From NCBI GenBank assembly GCA_030446015.1, contig JASUSO010000003.1:1-55331 (forward strand): a stretch of DNA of 55,331 bases. The letters run 5' to 3'. A program made the position numbers and the translations under genes. The first letter of the stretch is position 1, and each line of letters starts with the position of its first letter. This DNA comes from Methanobacteriota archaeon (GTDB taxonomy: Archaea; Halobacteriota; Methanomicrobia; Methanomicrobiales; Methanoculleaceae). The notes under the pieces are model-generated. The model did not search any database and was not told where the DNA came from. It saw nothing but the letters and a program-made list of their open reading frames with translations. This document shows positions 11,277 to 20,674 of the stretch, piece after piece.

Positions 11277-12412
11277 CCGCCGGCCAAAACCAGATCTGGC
11301 TGGTGCGCTACTCCGAGGTCTTCCTCAAGTCGGAGCCGGTCCGCAGGAGGTGGGAGCAGACCCTTATCCAGAACATCAAGATGGTCCTCCCGGCGGCGGT
11401 TCCCCGGCGTGAGCGCGGGAGGATCTGGCTTTCCGGCGAGGTCGACCCGGAGGTGCTGAAGAGTGTCTTCGGGGTCGTCTCGTTCTCGCTCTGCGACGTC
11501 GTGCCGCTCGACGACCTGTCGACGGGCATCCTCGCGTTCTGCGAACGCCGCAGCATCGGGGAGGCGGCGACCTTCGCCCTCCGGATCAGGCGCGTGGGGA
11601 ACCATCCCTTCACCTCCCGGGACGTCGCGGAGAGGCTCGGGGACCTGATCCGGGCGGAGTACCCACACCTTTCGGTCGACCTCGACCATCCCGGGCGGGA
11701 GATCTTCGTCGAGATCCGGGACGGGACCTGCTACCTCTTCGACCAGAAGATCCCGGGTGCCGGCGGGCTCCCCCTCGGCGTCGAGGGGACACTCGTCGCG
11801 CTCGTCTCCGGCGGGATCGACTCCCCGGTTGCGGCCTACCTGATGATGAAGCGGGGGTGCCGGATCGTCCCGCTCTACGTCGCGCTCGAGGGCTACCTCG
11901 ACGAGACGAACCTCGCCCGGACGAAGGCCACGGTCGAGGCCCTCCGCCGCTACCAGCCGGAGATCGAACTCCTGGTCGTCCGTGACGGATACCTTGCCCG
12001 GGCGCGGCGGACGCTTGATTCGCGGGGAGAGGAGCGGTATACCTGCCTCCTCTGCAAGCGGCGCATGTACCGGATCGCCGCCGAAGTCGCCCGGAGAGTG
12101 GGCGCAAAAGGGTTCGTCACCGGCGAGTCGATGGGCCAGGTCGCGTCGCAGACCCTCGACAACCTGATGGTGCTCACCGATGCGGCGGCGATCCCGGTCT
12201 ACCGGCCGCTGATCGCGTTCGACAAGGAGGATGCCATCCGGCTTGCCCGCGAGATCGGGACGTTCGATGCGTCGATCGCCCCTGCCTGCGGGTGCGGAGC
12301 GGTCCCGACACGCCCCGCCACCGCTGCAACCATCGAGACCGTCCGTGCGCTCGAAGAGGCGGTGGGGGATGTCGGAGATGTGGGAATGCTCTCAATTCAA
12401 GTATGTGAATGA
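11273..12412 (+). CDS. thiI: ThiI-type tRNA sulfurtransferase
   Basis: A 379-residue protein with an N-terminal ferredoxin-like/THUMP part (about 1-160) and a PP-loop ATPase domain with SGGIDSPVA near residue 183. It activates tRNA uridine 8 for 4-thiouridine formation. Cysteines in the PP domain (CLLCKRR) and near the C-terminus (PACGCGAVP) could hold a persulfide or metal cluster; no rhodanese domain is attached, as is common in methanogens. The GTG start overlaps the DUF1894 stop. cysK follows after 19 bases. Confidence 0.9.
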   Translation: MTAGQNQIWLVRYSEVFLKSEPVRRRWEQTLIQNIKMVLPAAVPRRERGRIWLSGEVDPEVLKSVFGVVSFSLCDVVPLDDLSTGILAFCERRSIGEAATFALRIRRVGNHPFTSRDVAERLGDLIRAEYPHLSVDLDHPGREIFVEIRDGTCYLFDQKIPGAGGLPLGVEGTLVALVSGGIDSPVAAYLMMKRGCRIVPLYVALEGYLDETNLARTKATVEALRRYQPEIELLVVRDGYLARARRTLDSRGEERYTCLLCKRRMYRIAAEVARRVGAKGFVTGESMGQVASQTLDNLMVLTDAAAIPVYRPLIAFDKEDAIRLAREIGTFDASIAPACGCGAVPTRPATAATIETVRALEEAVGDVGDVGMLSIQVCE

Positions 12413-12431
12413 CCGAAAGGTGACTATATCT

Positions 12432-13361
12432 ATGGGACGGATTTACCGTGACATCACCTGGACGATCGGGAACACCCCGCTCGTCCGGTTGAACCGCGTG
12501 ACGGAAGGCTCCCGGGCGACGGTCCTCGCCAAGGTGGAGTCGTTCAACCCGATGGGAAGCGTGAAAGACCGGATCGGGGTCGCGATGATCGACGAGGCCG
12601 AACGGACCGGCAAGATCCGGGAGGGGACGACGATCGTCGAGGCGACGAGCGGCAACACCGGGATTGCACTCGCGTTCGTCTGTGCCGCCCGCGGCTACCG
12701 ACTCAAGCTCGTCATGCCCGAGACGATGAGCGTGGAGCGGCGAAAACTCCTCGCGGCGCTCGGCGCCGAGGTGATCCTCACCCCCGGGGCCGAGGGGATG
12801 AGGGGAGCAGTCGACCGTGCCGCCCGGATCGCCGCCGAGGACCCCAACGCCTACTTCGTGCCCCGTCAGTTCGAGAACCCGGCGAACCCCGCCGTCCACC
12901 GCCGGACAACGGCCGAGGAGATCTGGCGGGACACCGACGGGACCGTGGATGCCATCGTCGCCGGCGTCGGGACGGGGGGGACGATCACCGGTATTGCCGA
13001 GGTCATCAAGGCGCGGAAACCCACGTTTGCGGCGATCGCCGTCGAGCCGGCGGAGTCCCCGGTCCTCTCCGGCGGCCAGGCCGGCCCGCACCGTATCCAG
13101 GGGATCGGGGCCGGGTTCGTACCGGACGTTCTTCGGACCGATCTCATCGACGAGATCGTCCGGGTCGCCTCCGCGGACGCCTTCGCGATGGCACGCCAGC
13201 TCGCCGCAAAAGAGGGCATCCTCGCCGGGATATCGTCGGGCGCGGCGGTCCACGCGGCCTGCGAGGTCGCCCGCCGGCCGGAGTACGAGGGGAAGGTGAT
13301 CGTCGTCATCCTCCCGGACACCGGCGAGCGGTACCTCTCGACGGACCTCTTTGCAGCATGA
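12432..13361 (+). CDS. cysK: Cysteine synthase (O-acetylserine sulfhydrylase)
   Basis: A fold-type II PLP enzyme of 309 residues that makes free cysteine from O-acetylserine and sulfide. The PLP lysine is in [10 protein letters not shown], the substrate loop is [11 protein letters not shown], and the phosphate-binding glycine loop is [10 protein letters not shown]. Start ATG 12432 has AAAGGTGA upstream. With the next gene, a serine acetyltransferase, it gives a tRNA-independent cysteine route beside the tRNA-dependent one. Confidence 0.95.
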   Translation: MGRIYRDITWTIGNTPLVRLNRVTEGSRATVLAKVESFNPMGSVKDRIGVAMIDEAERTGKIREGTTIVEATSGNTGIALAFVCAARGYRLKLVMPETMSVERRKLLAALGAEVILTPGAEGMRGAVDRAARIAAEDPNAYFVPRQFENPANPAVHRRTTAEEIWRDTDGTVDAIVAGVGTGGTITGIAEVIKARKPTFAAIAVEPAESPVLSGGQAGPHRIQGIGAGFVPDVLRTDLIDEIVRVASADAFAMARQLAAKEGILAGISSGAAVHAACEVARRPEYEGKVIVVILPDTGERYLSTDLFAA

Positions 13362-13377
13362 CGGAGGGCGGGGCGCG

Positions 13378-14331
13378 GTGAGCATCAGGGAAGATATCCG
13401 GACGGTCTTTGAAAAAGACCCGGCGGCCCGGTCGACGCTCGAGGTGCTCCTCTGTTACCCGGGCCTCCACGCGATCTGGGCGCACCGGATCGCGCACGCC
13501 CTCTACCGCCGCCGGCTCTACTTTCTGGCGCGGCTCATCTCTCATATATCGCGGGCGCTGACCGGGATCGAGATCCATCCCGGCGCGAAGATCGGCCGCC
13601 GGGTCTTCATCGACCACGGCTCGGGCGTCGTGATCGGGGAGACGGCGGAGGTCGGCAACGACGTCCTGATCTACATGGGGGTGGTGCTCGGCGGGACCGC
13701 GCTCGAGCGGACGAAGCGGCACCCGACGATCGAGGACGGCGTCGTCATCGGGTCGGGGGCAAGCGTCCTCGGCCCCATCACCGTCGGGCGCGGGGCGAAG
13801 ATCGGCGCCGGTTCGGTCGTCGTCCACCCCGTCCCCCCCGGTGCGACGGTCGTCGGAGTCCCGGGCAGGCTTGCCGGCCCGAAGTGTCAGCGGGGTCAGG
13901 AGCGGCTCGGCCGCGGCGACCTCCCCGACCCGATGCTCCAGGTGGTCAGCCGCATCCTTGACCGGCAGAACCGGATCGAGGAGCGGCTCCGGGCGGTGGA
14001 GCGGTCGGGCCTGGTCGGCGGCAAACGGCAGGAGGAGATCGCGCTCGAGGAGAGTGTCCGGGAGGCGTTAAAAGAGGTTATCGACCCGGAGGTCGGGATC
14101 GACGTCGTCGACCTCGGCCTGATCCGGGGGATCACCGTCCGGGACTCCTCGGTCCTCGTGGAGATGGTCCTGACCACCGCCGCCTGCCCGCTCGTCGATC
14201 ACCTCACCAAGCAGGTCCGGCGCCGGGTCCTCGACGTGAGCGGCGTCCGGGACGTCGAGGTGCAGATCCTCGACGAGCCCTGGGACTGGGACCGGTTCTT
14301 CGGCGAGCGGGATCTCCTCGGGAAAATTTAG
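13378..14331 (+). CDS. cysE: Serine O-acetyltransferase fused to a DUF59 (MIP18-like) domain
   Basis: Residues 1-170 are a short EpsC-type CysE: a small helical N-terminus, then left-handed beta-helix hexapeptides ([20 protein letters not shown]), catalytic histidines and PGRLAGPK. After a helical linker (about 180-215), residues 220-317 form a DUF59 domain ([20 protein letters not shown]) with a cysteine in TTAACPL. DUF59 proteins act in Fe-S cluster assembly. GTG 13378 is the likely start; ATG 13351, overlapping cysK, is the alternative. The gene ends tail to tail with nadA. I know of no reason for the frame to be an artefact: it is continuous. Confidence 0.88.
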   Translation: MSIREDIRTVFEKDPAARSTLEVLLCYPGLHAIWAHRIAHALYRRRLYFLARLISHISRALTGIEIHPGAKIGRRVFIDHGSGVVIGETAEVGNDVLIYMGVVLGGTALERTKRHPTIEDGVVIGSGASVLGPITVGRGAKIGAGSVVVHPVPPGATVVGVPGRLAGPKCQRGQERLGRGDLPDPMLQVVSRILDRQNRIEERLRAVERSGLVGGKRQEEIALEESVREALKEVIDPEVGIDVVDLGLIRGITVRDSSVLVEMVLTTAACPLVDHLTKQVRRRVLDVSGVRDVEVQILDEPWDWDRFFGERDLLGKI

Positions 14332-15299
14332 GGGATCGGAACGTCCAGCATCCGCCGAATCGCCGCCCGGGCGCGGGCGGCGGTCTCCTCCGGCACCGTC
14401 ACCCGCGGCTCGCACCGTTCAAGGGCCGCGAGCACTTTTGCGAGATCGGTCTTCTTCATGTTGACGCAGACCGCCTTCTTCGAGAGGGGGTAGAAGACCT
14501 TTCCCGGGCACTTCTTCTCGAGCTGGTGGAGGAGCCCGACCTCGGTCCCGATGACGAACTCGCTGGTCGGACTCGCGCAGGCGTGCCGAACCATCCCCGA
14601 GGTCGAGAAGACGTGATCGGCGAGGTCGATCACCTCCGGCCGGCACTCGGGGTGGACGAGCACCTCGGCGTCCGGGTGATCGCGGCGGGCGGCCATCACC
14701 TCGTCGGCCGTCATCCGGTCGTGGACGATACAGTAGCCCTCCCAGGGGAGGATCTTCTTCGTTGTGAACCTTGCGACGTAGCGGCCGAGGTTCCTGTCGG
14801 GGAGGAAGATCACCTCCTCCGCGTCGAGCGACTCGACGACCGCGACGGCGTTTGCGGAGGTGCAGCAGATGTCGCTCTCCGCCTTCACGTCGGCCGAGGT
14901 GTTGACGTAGGCGACGACGGCGGCCTCCGGGAACCGCTCGCGGAGCACCCGGACCTCGCCGGCGGAGATCATCTCCGCCATCGGGCAGCAGGCGTCGGCC
15001 GCGGGGAGGAGGACCGTCTTTGTCGGTGAGAGTATCGCCGCCGTCTCGGCCATGAAGTCGACGCCGGCAAAGACGATGACGTCGGCATCGACCTTCGCCG
15101 CCGCGCGTGCGAGTTCGAGCGAGTCCCCGACGAGGTCGGCGACCTCCTGCACCGCCGGAATCTGGTAGTTGTGGGCGAGGATGACGGCGTTACGCTCCTC
15201 TTTCAGTGCGGCTATCCGTTCGGCGAGGGTTTGATCGGGGCTGGAGGGCAGAATGGTATCACAACCTCTTCGTGCGGTCGGTGGTGCGGTTCTGTCCAC
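14328..15299 (-). CDS. nadA: Quinolinate synthase
   Basis: Condenses iminoaspartate and dihydroxyacetone phosphate to quinolinate for NAD synthesis; it needs a [4Fe-4S] cluster. Family motifs include [20 protein letters not shown] near the N-terminus, ADACCPMA and [10 protein letters not shown] in the middle, VHPECRPEV, and a C-terminal region with CVNMKKTDL. The start is uncertain: GTG at 15299 is the furthest upstream option and no good ATG lies between it and the conserved region. An operator palindrome lies 22 bases upstream, shared with the divergent small gene. Confidence 0.9.
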   Translation of the reverse strand: MDRTAPPTARRGCDTILPSSPDQTLAERIAALKEERNAVILAHNYQIPAVQEVADLVGDSLELARAAAKVDADVIVFAGVDFMAETAAILSPTKTVLLPAADACCPMAEMISAGEVRVLRERFPEAAVVAYVNTSADVKAESDICCTSANAVAVVESLDAEEVIFLPDRNLGRYVARFTTKKILPWEGYCIVHDRMTADEVMAARRDHPDAEVLVHPECRPEVIDLADHVFSTSGMVRHACASPTSEFVIGTEVGLLHQLEKKCPGKVFYPLSKKAVCVNMKKTDLAKVLAALERCEPRVTVPEETAARARAAIRRMLDVPIP

Positions 15300-15320
15300 A
15301 ACAATTATCCCTATGGTTAC

Positions 15321-15334
15321 TTAACAATTGTGAA
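15321..15334 (+). promoter_or_regulatory. Operator palindrome between nadA and a small gene
   Basis: TTAACAATTGTGAA in the divergent gap, 22 bases from the nadA start and 40 bases before the ATG at 15374. An AATTATCC sequence about 22 bp upstream could be the rightward TATA box, which would put the operator at the start site. Confidence 0.75.
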
Positions 15335-15373
15335 TGCGGTACGGCCCGATTGCCGTGCCGTAGTGACGATAGC

Positions 15374-15721
15374 ATGGCGCGAATCTTATCCGAACGGGAC
15401 GTGGCGATCCTGAAAAAATCCGCCCCGGAGTGCACGGGACTGTTCTGTGCGGGTTCGGGAGGGCCCTACCGGTCTGTCCTCCCCCCGCTTGCAAACCACT
15501 ACGCGGCGGATGCCGAGGACTTCCACGTCCGCCTGGAACGGCTCGACGACGACGACCTCCGCTACCTCACCGGGCTGATACTGGACGGGAGCGAGAGCCT
15601 CGGCTGCGTCCCTCCCGAATACGTCGAGGTCTTCCTCACCTTCGTCGATAACCGGCTCGGCCGGGACGCCGCCCTTGCGATCCTGCAGAGCTATGAGAGC
15701 GAGGGCGGGTGCGCCCTCTGA
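15374..15721 (+). CDS. Small acidic protein with cysteines, unknown
   Basis: From ATG 15374 the protein has 115 residues. It is acidic and largely helical, with cysteines in PECTGLFCAGSGG near the N-terminus, LGCVPPEY in the middle and a final EGGCAL. The ATG lies 40 bases after an operator palindrome and the gene is divergent from nadA, so it probably belongs to the sulfur/Fe-S regulon. I do not recognise a family. Confidence 0.6.
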   Translation: MARILSERDVAILKKSAPECTGLFCAGSGGPYRSVLPPLANHYAADAEDFHVRLERLDDDDLRYLTGLILDGSESLGCVPPEYVEVFLTFVDNRLGRDAALAILQSYESEGGCAL

Positions 15722-15744
15722 CAGGCCGGGCGTTTGCTCCGGCA

Positions 15745-16257
15745 TCACGGGAGCGAACGACCTCTTGCCGCCTGCCTGTCCGGAGGCGTCGAGGAGGGGC
15801 GCGACCCACCGACTACCCCTGCCTGGGATCGCTTTGACCTGCAAAAGCCTTCAAACCGGCTCAGGAGATCCGTACTGCCCGCATCTGCGCCGATGAACTC
15901 GACAAAGTGGCGGATCTGCTCGTTCGTCTCCGGGGAGAGTTCGTGCTCCATGATACAGGCATCCCGGGAAGCAGCCGTCTCGGGCACCCGGATGAGCGTG
16001 AGGAAGGCCCGGAGCGTCTCGTGCCGGTGCTTGATGACCCCGGCGATGCTCCGGCCTTCGGGCGTCAGGACCACCCCCTCGTACCGGCGGTGCGTGACCA
16101 GGCCCATCGCGTCGAGTTTCCTGACCATCTCGACGACCGTCGGGGGCCGGACCGAGAGCTCCGCGGCGATGTCTCGCGTCTTTGCGTAGCCTTTCTCGAG
16201 GGATACGTTGAGGATCGCCTCGAGGTAATCTTCCGCTTTCCTGCTCAGGTTTCGCAC
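15745..16257 (-). CDS. DtxR/MntR-family metal-dependent repressor
   Basis: The N-terminal winged helix (MRNLSRKAEDYLEAILNV..., ELSVRPPTVVEMVRKLDAMG) and the metal-binding dimerisation helix (HRHETLRAFL..., CIMEHELSPE with Cys, Glu and His ligands) are clear over residues 1-125. There is no SH3-like third domain, and the last 40 residues look unstructured. It lies divergent from feoA-feoA-feoB, with a DtxR-type inverted repeat between them, so it very likely represses ferrous iron uptake when iron is sufficient. Confidence 0.88.
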   Translation of the reverse strand: MRNLSRKAEDYLEAILNVSLEKGYAKTRDIAAELSVRPPTVVEMVRKLDAMGLVTHRRYEGVVLTPEGRSIAGVIKHRHETLRAFLTLIRVPETAASRDACIMEHELSPETNEQIRHFVEFIGADAGSTDLLSRFEGFCRSKRSQAGVVGGSRPSSTPPDRQAARGRSLP

Positions 16258-16292
16258 AGTATTATGATCGTCTGATGCCGGGGCATATAATT

Positions 16293-16308
16293 GTTAGGGT
16301 GGCCTAAC
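16293..16308 (+). promoter_or_regulatory. DtxR-type inverted repeat
   Basis: GTTAGG-GTGG-CCTAAC is a perfect 6-bp inverted repeat resembling DtxR/IdeR boxes. It lies 36 bases upstream of the dtxR-like start and 132 bases before feoA. CATATAA just to its left could be the leftward TATA region. A half site, CCTAAC, occurs near 16360. Confidence 0.65.
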
Positions 16309-16439
16309 TCAGACAGGCTCCGCCGCCTGAGGCGACATTCGGCTTTTCCAGTTTTCTCCTAACATCTTTCAGGGAATTGTGCCGCCACCGAAACAATTTC
16401 GGCGTGAGATTATCCCGACCAAACGAGAGAGCAAGATCC

Positions 16440-16712
16440 ATGGAACCATCGGATCGAACCGCTCCACGTGGCGGAGCGGTAACCACCCTCGATCGTATCG
16501 ATCTTGGCTGCCGATGCCGCGTCGTCGGCATCCGTGCTTCCGGGGCGCTCCGGAAACGGCTTTTCGCCATGGGCATGGTTCCCGGGGCGGATGTGGAAGC
16601 CATAAGGGTCGCCCCGCTCGGCGACCCCGTCGAGTATCGGGTGAAAGGATACGCCCTCTCGATGCGGCGTGCCGAGGCGGGCCTCATTGAAGTCGTCCTG
16701 GAGGAGGAATGA
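16440..16712 (+). CDS. feoA: FeoA-domain protein 1
   Basis: A 90-residue protein; residues 15-88 form the SH3-like FeoA fold (LDRIDLGCRCRVVGI..., KRLFAMGMVPGADVEAI). FeoA assists FeoB-mediated ferrous iron import from the cytoplasmic side. The N-terminal 14 residues are extra. Its stop overlaps the second FeoA gene (ATGA). Confidence 0.88.
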   Translation: MEPSDRTAPRGGAVTTLDRIDLGCRCRVVGIRASGALRKRLFAMGMVPGADVEAIRVAPLGDPVEYRVKGYALSMRRAEAGLIEVVLEEE

Positions 16713-16945
16713 CGGGCGCCGTCTGCCCGCTCGCCCTCCTCTCCGCCGGGACCGAGGCGACGGTCGCCGACGTCAGGGCCGACAGGGGGATGCGGCTCCG
16801 CCTTGCCGGGATGGGGCTCTGCCCCGAGGTATGGGTGCGGGTGCAGTGCGCCGACTGGGGCTCGCTCATCGTCTCGGTCGGCGACGCTCGGTACGCCCTC
16901 TCGCGGGGGATAGCGATGAAGGTTCTGGTGAGGGAGGCTGCATGA
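16709..16945 (+). CDS. feoA: FeoA-domain protein 2
   Basis: A 78-residue FeoA fold (LLSAGTEATVADVRADRGMRL..., GMGLCPEVWVRV). It overlaps both neighbours by four bases, so two FeoA proteins and FeoB are translated as a coupled unit. Two separate FeoA genes are common in archaeal feo operons. Confidence 0.88.
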   Translation: MTGAVCPLALLSAGTEATVADVRADRGMRLRLAGMGLCPEVWVRVQCADWGSLIVSVGDARYALSRGIAMKVLVREAA

Positions 16946-18939
16946 TCGGAATCCGGATTGCACTCGCCGGCAACCCCAACGTCGGCAAAACGACGCTGTT
17001 TAACGCACTCACCGGATCCCGCCAGCATGTCGGGAACTGGCCGGGCGTGACGGTCGAGAAGAAGACCGGCCGAATCAACCGGAACGGCCATACCATCGAG
17101 GTGATCGATCTCCCGGGGACCTACAGCCTGACCGCCTACTCCGCGGACGAGGTCGTCGCACGGGACTATATCCTTGAGGAGAAGCCGGACGTCGTCGTCC
17201 AGGTCGTGGATGCGACGCACCTCGAGCGGAACCTCTACTTGACGACCCAGATCACCGAACTTGAGGTTCCCGTCGTCATCGCCCTGAACATGGTCGATGA
17301 GGCTGAGGCCACTGGATGCACCATCGACCGGGAGAGACTCTCGTCGCTCCTTGAGATCCCGGTTGTGCGGACGGTCGGGACCCGGGGAGAAGGGCTCGAC
17401 GACCTCCTCGACGCAGCGGTCCGGGAGGCGAAGACGTCGCCGCACCACGAACACATCGTCGGGTACGGGAACGAGATTGAGGCGATGATCGCGTCGCTCG
17501 TCGGCGTCCTCGCAGCCGACAAAGACCTTGGGGATCGGTATCCTCTCCGCTGGCTTGCGGCGAGACTCCTTGAAGGCGACGAGAACGCCCTCGCGAAAGT
17601 CAAGGAGAGCCCTGTCTCTTCCCGGGTGCAGGATATCCTCTCTGGAACCGATCTCGACGAGTACGAGGCTGCGATGGCGGACAGGCGCTACGACGTGATC
17701 GCCGCCGTCCTGCCGCAGGTGCGCACCGCCGGTGCCCGGAGCATGAACGTCTCGGAGATGATCGACCGGGTCGTCACGGACCGGTACCTCGGCATCCCGA
17801 TATTCCTGGCCCTGATGTGGGGGGCGTTCGAACTGACGTTTGTGGTCGCGGCGCCCTTTGTCGCCCTGATCGAGGCGGGGCTTGCCTGGCTCTCGGCGGC
17901 CGTAGCCGGATGGCTCGGGCCCGCATGGCTTGCATCGCTCGTCGGCGACGGGATCATCGGCGGTGTCGGGTCCGTCCTCGTCTTCGTCCCGAACATCTTC
18001 ATCCTCTTCCTCTTCCTCTCGTTCCTCGAAGACACCGGCTACCTGGCGCGGGCCGCGTTCATCATGGACCGGCTCATGTACGCCATCGGGCTGCCGGGGA
18101 AGGCGTTCATCCCGATGCTGATCGGGTTCGGGTGCAACGTCCCCGGGATCATGGCGGCCCGGACGATCGAGGGCGAGAAAGACCGGCTGATCACGATCCT
18201 GGTGAACCCGTTCATATCCTGCAGCGCGAGGCTTCCGGTATACATCCTCTTTGCCGGCGCATTCTTCGGGGCGGCAGCAGGCGCCGTCGTCTTCTTCCTC
18301 TACGTCCTCGGCATCTCCACCGCAATCGGGTCCGCAAAACTCTTCCGACACACGATCCTGCCGGGAGAATCGTCCCCCTTCATCATGGAGATGCCGCCCT
18401 ACCGGCTCCCGACGGTAGGGACGAGCCTGCTCCACACGTGGAGTAGAGGGGCGATGTATGTCCGCAAAGCCGGGACGATCATCCTCGCCGGGGCACTCGT
18501 CGTCTGGTGCCTGGCATCGTTCCCGTTCGGTGTCGAGTACGGAAGCAGCGAAAGCCTTGCGGGCTCTCTCGGCCGCCTGCTCGAGCCGCTTGTCGCGCCG
18601 CTCGGGTTTGACTGGAAGATCGCGGTCGCGCTGCTCTTCGGGCTCGTGGCAAAAGAGGTCGTCGTCGGATCGCTCGGCGTGCTCTACGGGACCGGGGAGG
18701 AGGGAGACGCCCTCTCGACGGCGCTCCTCGCTGACCCCGGTCTCTCGGCGGCAACAGCGCTCGCCCTGATGGTCTTCGTGCTGCTCTACGCGCCGTGCCT
18801 CGCAACGATCGCGACCATCCGGAAAGAGGCGGGGTCGTGGCGATGGGCCGGCTTCTCGGTGGCGTACGGCCTCGTCCTCGCCTGGACGCTCTCACTGATC
18901 GTCGGGCGGATTGCCCCGTTCTTCCTCGGAGGTGCATAA
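16942..18939 (+). CDS. feoB: Ferrous iron transporter FeoB
   Basis: A 665-residue membrane protein. The N-terminal G domain has GNPNVGKTTLFN (G1), DLPGTYSL (G3) and NMVDEAE (G4), followed by a helical GDI domain and about ten membrane helices arranged as two Gate motifs plus a C-terminal helix pair. Cysteines in FGCNVPGIMAAR and ISCSARLPV lie in the putative pore. It imports Fe2+, driven or gated by GTP. The upstream DtxR-type repeat implies iron control. Confidence 0.95.
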   Translation: MIGIRIALAGNPNVGKTTLFNALTGSRQHVGNWPGVTVEKKTGRINRNGHTIEVIDLPGTYSLTAYSADEVVARDYILEEKPDVVVQVVDATHLERNLYLTTQITELEVPVVIALNMVDEAEATGCTIDRERLSSLLEIPVVRTVGTRGEGLDDLLDAAVREAKTSPHHEHIVGYGNEIEAMIASLVGVLAADKDLGDRYPLRWLAARLLEGDENALAKVKESPVSSRVQDILSGTDLDEYEAAMADRRYDVIAAVLPQVRTAGARSMNVSEMIDRVVTDRYLGIPIFLALMWGAFELTFVVAAPFVALIEAGLAWLSAAVAGWLGPAWLASLVGDGIIGGVGSVLVFVPNIFILFLFLSFLEDTGYLARAAFIMDRLMYAIGLPGKAFIPMLIGFGCNVPGIMAARTIEGEKDRLITILVNPFISCSARLPVYILFAGAFFGAAAGAVVFFLYVLGISTAIGSAKLFRHTILPGESSPFIMEMPPYRLPTVGTSLLHTWSRGAMYVRKAGTIILAGALVVWCLASFPFGVEYGSSESLAGSLGRLLEPLVAPLGFDWKIAVALLFGLVAKEVVVGSLGVLYGTGEEGDALSTALLADPGLSAATALALMVFVLLYAPCLATIATIRKEAGSWRWAGFSVAYGLVLAWTLSLIVGRIAPFFLGGA

Positions 18940-18940
18940 C

Positions 18941-19372
18941 ATGAAGAATGTAATACAGGGAGTATTCGGAGCGGTGCTCGGGGCGCTCTACACAGGCTTC
19001 GGCGCGCTCCAGATCGTCGCCGTCTTCACGGGTCCGGCCGTCCCGTTCGTCCCGGCTTCCGTCTTCTGGGGATTCGTGCTGCTCGTTATCGGCGCTGTAC
19101 TGCTGAGGGGGGCTCGGAACCTCTCACGGGGGCTTGACGACGGGATCGTATTCGTCAACGTGGGCATCCTGCTCTCGGTCGCGTTCGGGGCGATCGCGCT
19201 CCTTGCGGCCGGAGCGGGAGCACTCGAAGCGGCCATCGCAGGGGAGGCATGGTCGGTCGCGGATGCGATCACCCCGGCCGCCTACCTTGCGGTCATAGGA
19301 GCCGCAGGTTCCTCGCGTGGTGCAGAAGGTTCGTCCGGGGGCTCGGTGCAGCATGATGCAACGCATCCTTGA
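18941..19372 (+). CDS. Four-TM membrane protein of the feo operon
   Basis: A 143-residue hydrophobic protein starting two bases after the feoB stop. Four helices lie near 5-28, 35-57, 68-92 and 104-118, and a polar, Ser/Gly-rich tail ends QHDATHP. The function is unknown; position implies an accessory role in iron import. The 3' end overlaps the next gene. Confidence 0.7.
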   Translation: MKNVIQGVFGAVLGALYTGFGALQIVAVFTGPAVPFVPASVFWGFVLLVIGAVLLRGARNLSRGLDDGIVFVNVGILLSVAFGAIALLAAGAGALEAAIAGEAWSVADAITPAAYLAVIGAAGSSRGAEGSSGGSVQHDATHP

Positions 19373-19616
19373 GCGGATCGGCGCGGGGGCGTTCACGCTC
19401 CCGTCGCTTGCGGTGGAGCTCGGCATATCGCGGGAGTCGCTGCTTGACCGGCTCGCGCTGATGGAGCGGCTCGGCCATATCGCCCGCGACCAGCCCTGCG
19501 AGACCGCCCCTGGCGGGTGCGGGTGCTGTTCCTGCGGGTGTGGGGGTGCGGCTGACGTCCCGGTGCGATACGTGCTCACCGAGAAGGGGAGGCGGCTCTG
19601 CGGGCGAGGCCGGTAA
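19353..19616 (+). CDS. FeoC-like winged-helix protein with cysteine cluster
   Basis: From ATG 19353 (87 aa): a winged helix (QRILERIGAGAFTLPSLAVELG..., ESLLDRLALMERLGHI) followed by a dense cysteine loop, GGCGCCSCGCGG, and a short C-terminal strand pair. This is the FeoC pattern, in which an Fe-S cluster near the wing may sense iron or oxygen. It closes the feo operon and runs convergent to the radical SAM gene. Confidence 0.75.
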   Translation: MMQRILERIGAGAFTLPSLAVELGISRESLLDRLALMERLGHIARDQPCETAPGGCGCCSCGCGGAADVPVRYVLTEKGRRLCGRGR

Positions 19617-19632
19617 CGATTCTTGCGGCCCC

Positions 19633-20625
19633 TCACACGTCCCAAAACGGGGTGAGATCGCACCCGGTGCAGGGGAGGCACATCGTCCTCGCCCGCCGCG
19701 CGTCGAGACCGTTCTGCTCCAGGATCTCGCGGGTCATCGCCGCGAGCCGGAGCAGCCGTTCCGGTGAAGGGCGCTCGACGACGATCTCACCCGCCCGGAG
19801 GGGGGATGCGGAGATCGGCCGGAGGATGGGGATGACGCCCATCTTCGCAAGAAGGGCGACGCCGTCCCAGACCGTCCCGTCGTCCTCGCCGAGGCCGATG
19901 ATGAAGTTCGAGAAGACCGCGTTCCTCCCGAAGACTTCCACAGCTCCTTTGAGCGCGTCGAGGATGGATGGAAGGGAGAGGCCGGGGCAGACCCGCGCGA
20001 AGATTGCCGGATCCATCGTCTCGACGTTGTACTTGATCTCGTCGGCACCGGCGGCGCGGAGAACCGCGGTCGAGTCCGCGGTCGGGTAGACCGAGACGCC
20101 GATGGGGAGGTCGAACCGCGCCCGGAGCGCCCTCACCACGGCCGCCATCCGCTCCACCTCCTGCTCCGCCGATTCGGCGACGCCGCTCGTGAGCGAGATC
20201 GCAGAGAGGTTCCCGCTGGCAGCGGCCTCCTCGACCATCCTGATGATCGTCTCCGTATCCTTGATCGCCCCGTCGAGCTTCGGCACCGGGCAGAACTTGC
20301 AGTCGTAGACGCAGCGCTCGCTGACGGTGATGTAGGCCTGCTCCGGGCAGTGGCAGAGCGGGGGCTCGAGCCTGCCCCGTACAACCGTCTCCCCGTCCCG
20401 GACGACGGCGACCCCATCCCCGTCCGGGACGACCCGGAGCGGCGATCCCGGGTTGATGGAGAGGCGGACGCGCCGGTCGCCGGAGCGGATGAAGACCGAC
20501 GATCCTCCGGCGCCCGGGCCTGCCGTCGCCGTCGTCGGAATGAGACCCGCACCGAGCGCCTCGTCGATGCTCGCCGAGCCGATGCTGACGAGGTATGCCT
20601 TCTTCTCGGGTGTCATGATGTGCAT
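19633..20625 (-). CDS. Biotin-synthase-like radical SAM protein
   Basis: Starting at MHIMTPEKKAY (330 aa). The radical SAM motif is C105-x3-C109-x2-C112 (SERCVYDCKFCPVP), preceded by CHC at 91-93. A C-terminal CLPCTGC motif could bind an auxiliary Fe-S cluster. The TIM-barrel part resembles uncharacterised archaeal biotin synthase homologues rather than BioB itself. Its promoter region contains an operator palindrome, linking it to the sulfur regulon; divergent to it are a MoaD-like protein and TtuA. A sulfur-insertion or Fe-S role is inferred only from this context. Confidence 0.75.
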   Translation of the reverse strand: MHIMTPEKKAYLVSIGSASIDEALGAGLIPTTATAGPGAGGSSVFIRSGDRRVRLSINPGSPLRVVPDGDGVAVVRDGETVVRGRLEPPLCHCPEQAYITVSERCVYDCKFCPVPKLDGAIKDTETIIRMVEEAAASGNLSAISLTSGVAESAEQEVERMAAVVRALRARFDLPIGVSVYPTADSTAVLRAAGADEIKYNVETMDPAIFARVCPGLSLPSILDALKGAVEVFGRNAVFSNFIIGLGEDDGTVWDGVALLAKMGVIPILRPISASPLRAGEIVVERPSPERLLRLAAMTREILEQNGLDARRARTMCLPCTGCDLTPFWDV

Positions 20626-20674
20626 CTCTTCTCCTCCTCCCGGTCGGCGTTGCGGGCTTTGCCGGGGCACACGA

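Noticed and set aside
16684-18435. 583-codon minus-strand frame opposite feoB
   Set aside because: FeoB is certain on the plus strand, and the antisense translation has no recognisable features.
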